Positions 56,301 through 64,000 of a DNA stretch of 64,000 bases are shown piece by piece. The DNA is from Alopecurus myosuroides. Lineage: Eukaryota; Streptophyta; Magnoliopsida; Poales; Poaceae. The translations under genes and the position numbers were made by a program. A model generated the notes under the pieces. The model saw only the letters and a program-made list of their open reading frames with translations, made no database searches and was not told the DNA's origin. Position 1 is the first letter of the stretch; the number at the start of each line of letters is the position of its first letter. Location of the stretch: the NCBI GenBank assembly GCA_028641055.1, contig CM054060.1:241766833-241830832 (forward strand), written 5' to 3'.

Positions 56301-58525
56301 GTAAGTAAGTTGGTCTTGTATCATTGTTTCGAGAATTTCTCGATAGCAATTACCGGCTACGAGGTTATAAACCTCATAGCGAAGCTATTGTTTTTCTTTT
56401 CAGGTTTTACAAGTTCAGTTTGGCTATATAAATCTTACCTCTCTACCTTCCCAATTTCTTGAGATAATTTGTTCTAAAAAAGGACCTTTATATGGGAACT
56501 TCTATTACACAGTCATTTAGATTTTGTTGTTTTTGGGTCGTGGTAGGAAGCTTGAGCGAGTTTGTATTTTCCATGTTTTCAGCTTCGACCCTATGTATCA
56601 CCGGTCAAGTGTCCAACGATAGCACCATATAATCTTCTGAGACAACACGTCAAGTAGTAAGCTGTTGGTGCACTATTCCTCCCCAAGATACTTTCATTGT
56701 GGCCTCCCTTCCTCCATGTTGCAGATGTTTCGTAGATGTGGTTTCTGTTTTGGTTTCGTTGGCTGGAATATGAGACATAGCTCCAGCAGCAATTGCTCCC
56801 CTTTAGTTCTTGGTGAAATTAATTTTGTTCTCGTTGCTTCCTATTTGTGGCAATAAATTTGAGAGAGCCATGAACAACATTGTAGCACTTTTCTTAATAT
56901 GATTGTCATAAAATGCAGGTTCTATTATCAATCAGTTATTTAGGTTGCCATAACACTGTTGATGACCCCCCGGTTTGACGTAATGTATGTTGCATGAACT
57001 ATGTAGTGCATCATGTATTAAACGTGTGTACCGTGTCCTCTTGATAGCAACTATGATTGCTTTATTGTGTAGTTGCACATAAGCATTATCATGTCCTCTA
57101 TACATTTCTCTCTGGATTACAAAAGTCAACCTCACATTCAGTTAGAAGTACCACTAAAATAATTAGAGGCCTTGCCTTGTACATACTGATCGGATGATTG
57201 GAGAACATAGAATGATTGGAATGCACCTAATCGGAGAGTCTATATTTGTATTATTATTCCTTGTTTGTTTTTGTTATTCCAACCATAACCTTTATATTAA
57301 CCTTCAGCTTGTTATTTGTACGTCATTATTGAACTCGAAATTTTATCATAGTCCACTATTTTGCTTCCACTAATTAAAACTCTCTTCCTGTACTTAGGTG
57401 AAAAGTTTTTAAGGCTTGAAGAACAAAAGGGAATAGTTATCTCCTTCACTATAGAGCATTGGCGACCAGTAGTTTCTTGTTTCCACATGTTTAATCATTT
57501 TTTCTTCCAATTTTCTTTTTGTTCATATTATTTGGATGCATTATCCTCTTGTAATTTAAAATGAATCGCTTCTGTTAACATTTCTACTGTCACAACCTCA
57601 TAGATAATCTGACTCAAACACAAGTTGGTGTTGTTGTCTTGCTGACGTATTAAACAACATGGTAGTATTCCTGCATGGGTCCATAAATAAGTTATAAACA
57701 ACAATTTTCATAAAATTAGCACTCATGCATGAGAATATCTTTTGCTAAGTTGCGACTTGTCCATTACCCAGTAGAACACCTCAACTTCTTGAGTTGCAAC
57801 GGCTAACCAGTGAAACAACCCTTATTTAATTCATTGTACTCTTGCTAGGGAACATACTTGTTGTGGACTAGGAGCAGGGAGTCGCGGAGAGATCATTAGT
57901 CCTTTAGTTAATAGTGGTGTCTTACAAGATTGGAAGGTGTCTAATCTGTTAGAAGTTTGTGCCGTATTAGGAAAGGACAAGGCCCTAAGCATCCTTTGTA
58001 TAATAATGTCATGTATCTATATTTGAGGCAAACTTGAAAGAATCACTCATGGTTCTCTCATGTTGCATTTATTGAGCTACAAGTTTTTCCTCTGCCAAGT
58101 TTATGATATTGACTTCTGTGTGTTGATGCTTTAGCATATGTTTACAAGTAAATATTTTTTGACAGCTAATCCATTGTGTGTGTTTTGCTGAGCACCATGT
58201 TGCCAAACTCATGAAGTGTTGTTTTACTCGTCATATTTTGATACACAATTATTTCCTGATTTTATTTGTAGTCCAAATGTTCGTCGTTCTGTTGTTAATG
58301 TTACCATTCATTCATTCTGTTGTATTCTTGAAGAGATACTTAGAAAAATGGCGTGGCGGTGTAAAATTCTTGCAAATTTATCATTTTGTGTGAAATTTTA
58401 CCTTTTGTAGATTATGTGATTTGGAAAGGTTATCTTGTTTTAGGGTTGACCAGGAGGCATTTAAGGTACTACTAGACGAAAATATATGAGCTTTGATTGG
58501 GACACAAAGAATCGTTTATTTGTGA
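56301..58525. other. AT-rich DNA right of the pyruvate kinase fragment, no gene recognised
   Basis: Only short chance ORFs. About 60 bp after the last recognised exon a 24-bp piece of that exon (GAATTTCTCGA..AGCAATTACCGG) recurs at 56332-56355. 56402-56425 (GTTTTACAAGTTCAGTTTGG, after TTTTCAG) could be a scrap of the final pyruvate kinase exon, but this is too weak to annotate. Nothing else is seen to 58525. Confidence 0.35.
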
Positions 58526-58560
58526 CTAGTAGGTTTGCACGTGCAACGCACGTATATACA
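58526..58560 (-). mobile_element. Possible Helitron-like 3' terminus, minus strand
   Basis: The minus strand reads GTGCGTTGCACGTGCAAACC and ends in ACTAG|T, the same kind of terminus as at 51256 but inverted. The element body would lie to the right; its other end was not found. Confidence 0.35.
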
Positions 58561-60636
58561 ATTGATCAAAAACATTTCATTGAACCAACTGTACTACATT
58601 ACCATAACGTTGCGCCCTCGTCGGGTCGACGATGGTGACGACCTTGATCCACACGCCACTGTCGCCGTATTAGCATGTGTACACCCCATCGAGGATCCAC
58701 GCCCACCCCTTCACGAACATCAGAGTATCAAACATGCGGCGTCTTGATCTTCCGCATATCGCACCTCCCAATGACCCCATCCCACTATGCCGATGATGGA
58801 AGCCTTCGCATATGCCATCATTGCGTTGATAGCCACGGTCTTGCCAAGATGTCTTCATCTTCTCCCATTTTGCACCTTCCCACCCTGTTTTGTCGTTAAT
58901 GGAACCCTTGGCAGACACCATCATTGCGTTGGAAGACATGAACTTGCCTCGGATGCGGTAGCACCCAACACGGCATCTCAGTCAATGCAATCAAACGCCA
59001 TATCAACGTTGAGGCGTCCCGTAGTGATGATGAGGGGAGCTCGAAGTAGCCGGAGAGGAGGAGGATCGATCAGGATTTTATTTCCTTTTCGATCAACATG
59101 TGCGCTCTCTTTGGTATTCATGATCATTCCTACATATGCACGCTAGCTTTTCTTTCTTTGCAAAAGTACGCACGCTAGCTAGCTTGATTACATTTAGGAT
59201 TGAGTAGTCATTAACATTTTCAACTTGCATGTTTGAAACCATAAGCTAGCTAGCTAACCTGCCTACTTTTTTTTTTGATAAAAGGTGAATTCACCGGCCT
59301 ACTCGAGCTATTATTCCTAGTAGTAGAAGTGGACTAAGAGGTCCAAGATTATAAAAAAAATAGAAGAAGTGGATGAAGAAATAGGTGTGGGTTTGGCTCG
59401 AATTCAGGTTGGCCACCCCTCACGAGTAGAGGTCGTCCCCTGTCGAGCAGCTCGTCTCGCGCTGCTTGCCAAGTTGGACGATGTGCAGGAGCTTGGCGAC
59501 GGAGAGGTGCACATTAGCAACAGTTCAACAATTCAGAACAACATGTACGTCCGTTTTTCACAGCAGGCTGAGGTCGAGGGAGCAGTGCGCTCGGGGGAGT
59601 TCCTTGCGGCAGCCAGGGAAGTTCATGGCAGCGAAGGAGAGGTTCGTGGCTGCCCTCAGCGGTCCTAGGCAAACGATGTGTACAGAGTGGTAGCTAGCGG
59701 CGTGGCCATTGTGATACGGTTGCAGGCATAGCGAGCAGCCTTGCTGCGTACCGTGGACCGGACTGACGCGGCGCCGCGGAATCATGGTCGGAATTAGAGC
59801 AGGAGTGGACATGTGCTCACGGTAGTCCAGTCGTCCAGAACGCCGCAGACAGGAGTCCACGTGAGGTGTTTGCGGAATTTCTTGCTCGGGCTAGAGGTGG
59901 AGCAGAGAGGCCAGTGCTGGCCACGCCGAGCAGGGGCATAGGAAACGAAAGTGTCCCTCCGCGCCTGGCACCGTCAGCACTCGTTCCCGTCACCCTGCGT
60001 AGCTGCCGCGTAGTACCTAATGGCCTCAACTTTCCTAGTCGCCCTAGCCACCACCTTGATCATACTTACATGAGTTCTGCGTTTGGCGCTTGTGCAGATC
60101 GACACAGACACGAGTTGGTGATGGTCCCAATCGAATCGGTTCCGATCAAGTTTCCGTTTTTTCCTCTAACATGTGCGCAACCGTGTTGAGTTGAGCTCAA
60201 CATTGGAGTAATTTTACCCTTCGATCATTTGATCATTAATGTATATAAACCATATGCACGATATATCTTCGTGACACAGTACTGCATTGCCCCGGTTACC
60301 CTGTCTCCACTAAAAGGGTCAAATGATGCCATGAACAGCACACAAAATAGATGAAGAGTTCAACTTCTTGCATGGATATCAATCATTTGGCTTGCGCATC
60401 GTCCTGGCCTTTAAGATCTGCACGCTGCGTTCTGCCTAAGCTTATCATAGTAGAATGTGTTGTCTGCCGTTAGTAAAAAACTTAAGCCAATCCACAGGAC
60501 ATTTTAGGGGAAATATGTAGCAGTATCGTGTGCACCAATTTCTGAACGGATCCGTAGACAGTGTCTACCCCACTGTACAAACCATTTTTTTAAAAAGAAA
60601 CGTCCACGTGCTGACTAAAATAGAAAAGGGATCATG
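58561..60636. other. No gene recognised
   Basis: 58600-59050 is moderately GC-rich and contains a degenerate internal repeat (ACCATCATTGCGTTGGAAGACATG compared with GCCATCATTGCGTTGATAGCCACG). 59370-60050 is GC-richer with short ORFs on both strands, none recognisable. It could be the body of the putative Helitron with captured gene scraps. Confidence 0.3.
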
Positions 60637-61560
60637 TTAACCAAAGAGCAAGGCCCAGGATTCAGCCCAATAGAACAATGTACATTTTCTTTCGTCTCTT
60701 TGAAGTCTGAAGCCTGAACCGCACTTCAGACCTGTCTCCAATGGCGTCACCAAATCAGTTTGAAACTCCTCCGAGTACCGCTCCCGCTCACCTCTCCCCG
60801 TCTCCTCACAACCTCGACGCGCCGCCCTCGGCCACCCATGGACGCGCCTGCGACCCTCCCTCTCCCGGCGAGCGAGCCGAGCTCTGTCCCGACCTGCTGC
60901 TCTTCTTGGAGCCACGGCCATGGACGCCGCCTGTGGTTGCCGAGCTCTTCCTCTTCTCCAGAAAGCTCCGGCTTCCCATCCTGCTCCTGGCCATGGACGT
61001 GTCCTTCTCCCACTCGTCGTCGCAACCTCCTCCAAGTGAACGACGCCATTGAATCTTGACACCGGTCTAGAGGCAGGGATCGAACAAGCATGAGGTCCTA
61101 AATGTGTAGGTATGGAAATTGGCAAGAGGACGTTGCCTCCATGGTGGCGACCGAAAGCAGGTCTTCGGCGGAAGGACGTTGCGTCTGTGTCGCGAGCAGA
61201 GCAGGTCTTCGGCGTTACGTCCATGGCGGCGAGGGGGGCAGGTCGGCAGCAAACAGGAGCAGGTCGAGCGGAGCAGGTCGATGGCGTGTCGCCTGCATCG
61301 GCCCGAGAACATTGGGTCGGCTTGATCAGGGAGAGGTCGCATTGGCGGCGGCGACCTTATCAGGTTGATCGGGCGCTCGCGTCGTCGTTTGGGCCGATGG
61401 CGTGTCCCCTGCATCTGCCCGAGAACGTTGGTCGGCTTAATCAGGAAAGTCACGTTGACGGCGGCGACCTTGCCAGGTCGATCGGGCCATGGCGTCGTCG
61501 TTTGGGTCGAGGTGTACATCGAGTTCTTTTTCTGCGGGAGGAGTTGTAATTAGATATGTT
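60637..61560. other. GC-rich exon-like segment, product not recognised
   Basis: Open on both strands (minus 61224-60637, 195 codons; plus 60741-61052), as expected for GC-rich DNA with few stops. The plus frame MASPNQFETPPSTAPAHLSP is Pro/Ser-rich; the minus frame is Arg-rich. No domain is evident in either, so neither is called as a gene. Contains the tandem repeat 61281-61509. Confidence 0.3.
61281..61509 (+). repeat. Two-copy tandem repeat, unit about 116 bp
   Basis: Unit 1 61281-61396 and unit 2 61397-61509 both start ATGGCGTGTC and end with CGTCGTCGTTTGGG. They differ at several sites and small indels, by eye roughly 85% identical. Confidence 0.8.
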
Positions 61561-62790
61561 AAGTGATTCCGTCTTTGCGAGGGGTTAAATTGTGTTGAGT
61601 TTTGCTCAACATTGGAACGATCCGGTACGTCGATTGGAGGGAATTGAACACGTCAGATTAAATGTATCTACGAAGTTTGCTCTTTTATAATTAGTTTAGA
61701 TTACTGTTTGATCTCTTTTAAGCAATACTTTTCGCTAAATAGATGTTATTTGGCCGCACAAGACCAGTCATGAAGCGCCCCAAGGGGCGCCCCAGCCTCT
61801 AGTCCTCTCAAAACTCCACACAGAAACCAACCACCGGCGACTCTAACCATTCGCATCCCCCAAGCCCCATGCTCTCCTTCCTCCCCAAACACCCAGCCAC
61901 CTTGAACTGCAACTGACACGAACCGTAGCAATCCTCCTTCTACTCCGCGCCTCACGGATATGGAGGCAGGTGGTGATGCTTCGAAGAAGAGATGGCGCCG
62001 ACGGCATTAGCGCCGCCCCGACGCCGTCCTCGCTCCTCGGGGAGATCGTCTCACTCCAACTCGCACAGGGCCTATGTTGGACGTCCAGGAGCGGATCTTG
62101 GACGAATCGAGGCAGAGGGAGAAGAAGAGGTCGTGATTCGATATGTCTCTGTGTTCGTCCTCTCCGTCGACGGGCGTCCTCGCAGAGATCCAGGCGGTGG
62201 AGCGCATCCCGCAGGAGCTCTACAGCCTGCTCGACGAGATCGCGGAGGTGACCGAGGCCGCAGGTTGTCGTGGAAGCCGTGGCATCCGTCACCGTCATCA
62301 AGGAGCATGCCGGGGAAGTTTGACTTGCTCCTCACTCTCAGCGACGACCTCGTCAGGCCTCGTTTGGTCAGCAGGGGTGGGCCGGTATGTGAAGGGATTT
62401 TCCACGCGCGGGTCGAAAACCCCAAAATTACCGGGCTATCCGTTTGGTCCGCAGGGGTGAGGTTGGGCCAGCCCGGCCAAACTGCTCCAAACCACCCCGA
62501 CCCACGCGGTTTAGGGACACTTCTTTTCAGTTTTTGGGCAGATTCTAGGTCCAAATAAGCAAAAACCGGAAAGAAGGGTCTAGATTGTACCTGGATTCTA
62601 CCCACCGAGAAACTCATCTTTTGCCTAAGGAGGAGAAACTGTCCGGGAGCAGATTCCCGAGTTTCTGAGCAGTCCCGCGGAAGGGTATTCAGAAATAGAC
62701 ATATAATTACGGAAAATTACAGAGGATTGCCACCGCTCCTCTAGCCCATCTCCCCAACCGGTCAACACCTCAAAGAAAAAAAAAACAGAT
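61561..62790. other. Intergenic region with a GC-rich exon-like part (61930-62330), product not recognised
   Basis: Plus-strand frames include DVQERILDESRQREKKR (near 62080-62130) and MSLCSSSPSTGVLAEIQAVE with YSLLDEIAEVTEAAG (62143-62265). These look like genuine helical protein sequence but lie in different frames and have no clear start. It may be a decayed gene. 62330-62560 repeats CGTTTGGTC..GCAGGGGTG twice (near 62362 and 62441), possibly a transposon end. Confidence 0.3.
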
Positions 62791-62802
62791 CAGATCAAGA
62801 GG

Positions 62803-63129
62803 TTGCGAGGCGACTCTCCCGACCCCGCAGTCCCACCTCCGCCGCCTCTCCTCCACGTCCGCCGCCGGCCCCTCGACGCCCCGCCGCGTCTCATCCTCGA
62901 CTTCGGCGACCACTTCGAGGAGCTTCGTCGTCTGACCCACCGCCGCTCCCGTCGCAGCTGCCGCACCCATGTTTATGCCGGCACCTCATGGACTGCCTTC
63001 TTCGACGATAGCTTCCGGCGCTTGCAGGAGGAGCGCCTAGACGTGGTGCGGCAGCTCCACTCGCTGGGCGTCTCTATCCAGAGGTTTTTCTCCCAGACTA
63101 TCCTATTTCCTCGAGGTCCTTTGGTCTGA
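62803..63129 (+). other. Exon-like GC-rich ORF, 108 codons, product not recognised
   Basis: The frame from 62803 gives PPRLILDFGDHFEELRRL and, later, GTSWTAFFDDSFRRLQEERL with DVVRQLHSLGVSIQRFF before TGA. The composition and the helix-rich end look protein-like, and the codon positions are strongly GC-biased as in grass first exons. No family is recognised. A possible intron donor after CAGAG (near 63083) would fit a first exon. Confidence 0.35.
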
Positions 63130-64000
63130 GGCCCGATTCAAGTCAGCTATGTGTTCGTCGGAATGCCCAAACGAAACAGTTTAGCCAAAAGTCTGCGCAT
63201 CTGGTAATCTTGTTCGTTATCCTCCTGATTGAATGGTACAGAACTGGTTGCACTTCGCTGCAATGGATGTATGCTGAACTCCTAGTTGTAATTATCTCTG
63301 AACATGTGCTAATCTTTGTTCGTATGCTTCCTTCATCTCATATGCATCTCCGAAGCAAAAATAGCTTGAGCATTTATTTTTATTGTTATCCAAAAATCAC
63401 TATGACATTTCTATTATTTTGGCATATAGTGGATAAATGAATCTATTTTTATTGTAATTCTGAAATAACTAGACCCTTTCATATTATGTTATTTTAATAT
63501 CTAGCGCATTGTCTATTTAAACATAGTGTATGATACATACATCTCCGTTTATTAAGTGGACATATCAAATTCGGGGTTATATCGGACATATTCCAACCCA
63601 ACCTAGCAAATAAGCAAAATCTGTAGAAGCCAAAAGAAGTCTCCCGAGGAGCTTCTGGAGTTTCTCCCCACAACAGTTTCTACCCACCACAACCCAGAAA
63701 CTGGCTTCTGCATAAGCAGAAACTTAAAAGAAGTCACCCTTACACGCCTCGTGGCTTGCCTCGTGGAACGACCGGGGCGACGGGACGAAAGGCGACAGGC
63801 TTCGCCGCCTCCTCCACCCGTCGCAGGGCGCCGCCTCTTCCTTCCGTTGGAGAGGTCCGCCGCCTCCTCCTTATCCTCCCATTGCTGGCGCCGTCGCTTC
63901 TGGAATTCTCTCGGGTACATCTGCCCCTCCTCTCCCTTCAATTTTCCAGCCGCCGCCAGCTGCTCCAGTATATCCGAGATTGCCGCCGTCCCTGATGGCG
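63130..64000. other. AT-rich intergenic DNA and a GC-rich ORF at the window end
   Basis: 63180-63600 is AT-rich with no gene. 63600-63730 has several GAAGC/GCTTC words in both orientations (AGCTTCTGG, CTGGCTTCTGC), like a short inverted-repeat transposon end. 63756-63995 is open on the plus strand (MPRGTTGATGRKATGF...) but shows no known domain. Confidence 0.3.

Noticed and set aside
56402..56425. Final pyruvate kinase exon
   Set aside because: Only a few residues (G.TS.VW) resemble the expected sequence after a plausible acceptor, too little to support an exon.
58670..58939. Minus-strand 89-codon ORF with an internal repeat
   Set aside because: Repeated words at DNA level but no recognisable protein and no start or splice context; noted as repeat only.
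60637..61224. 195-codon minus-strand ORF as a gene
   Set aside because: Arg-rich, without domain or splice context, and the opposite strand is equally open; explained by GC content.

Overview
The window is plant nuclear DNA from a grass, most likely a Pooideae/Triticeae species (wheat, Aegilops, barley or rye type). The reasons are nested Ty3/gypsy LTR retrotransposons with very long LTRs, an Au-type SINE, Stowaway and Tourist-like MITEs, a PIF/Harbinger-type element and only fragments of host genes. No intact host gene is convincing; most of the first 48.5 kb is retrotransposon.

Layout. 1-6798 (+): element A, a Ty3/gypsy chromovirus resembling the CRM clade, whose 5' LTR lies left of the window. 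It has lost the reverse transcriptase core and carries a frameshift, but its 3' LTR (5622-6798) is clear. 6799-11662: intergenic DNA with a dispersed GAAGCA-rich tract, an Au-like SINE (9631-9922) with a Stowaway MITE (9933-10188) in its tail, and a broken flotillin-like fragment (11182-11405). 11663-29005: a rearranged block of family B (Ty3/gypsy, Tekay/Del-like with chromodomain, LTR about 4.4 kb). It comprises a truncated reverse LTR, a truncated forward LTR meeting it head-to-head in a palindrome of about 5.2 kb, the forward internal region with a broken gag-pol, a full 3' LTR, and an inverted piece of pol. A 180-bp flank occurs twice (11663-11842 and 29006-29185). 29186-48552: a solo reverse family-B LTR with 5-bp target duplications AACAT, split by element C (29839-44826, minus strand). 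Element C is a second long-LTR gypsy family with a long, nearly intact polyprotein truncated in the integrase and an intact 319-residue accessory ORF upstream of gag.

48553-64000: host-derived DNA and DNA transposons. It holds an F-box-like remnant (minus), two abutting Tourist-like MITEs (49693-50328), a Helitron-like 3' terminus (51256), an intron-containing plastid-type pyruvate kinase pseudogene fragment (52483-56300) whose intron holds a 1.86-kb PIF/Harbinger-type element with its own TATA box and ORF, a second Helitron-like terminus (58526), and GC-rich exon-like segments I could not identify.

The most unusual signal is in the LTRs of families B and C. Both carry, at corresponding places, a short acidic exon (78 or 81 bp, phase 1 at both ends) ending in a GC-type splice donor. 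About 1.2-1.3 kb downstream, both have a phase-matched acidic terminal exon that starts with the same Asp-Tyr codons and ends in a stop. Both families also carry a coiled-coil accessory ORF between PBS and gag. Together these suggest a shared accessory gene set in this retrotransposon lineage. All of this was read by eye; no alignment or database search was run.
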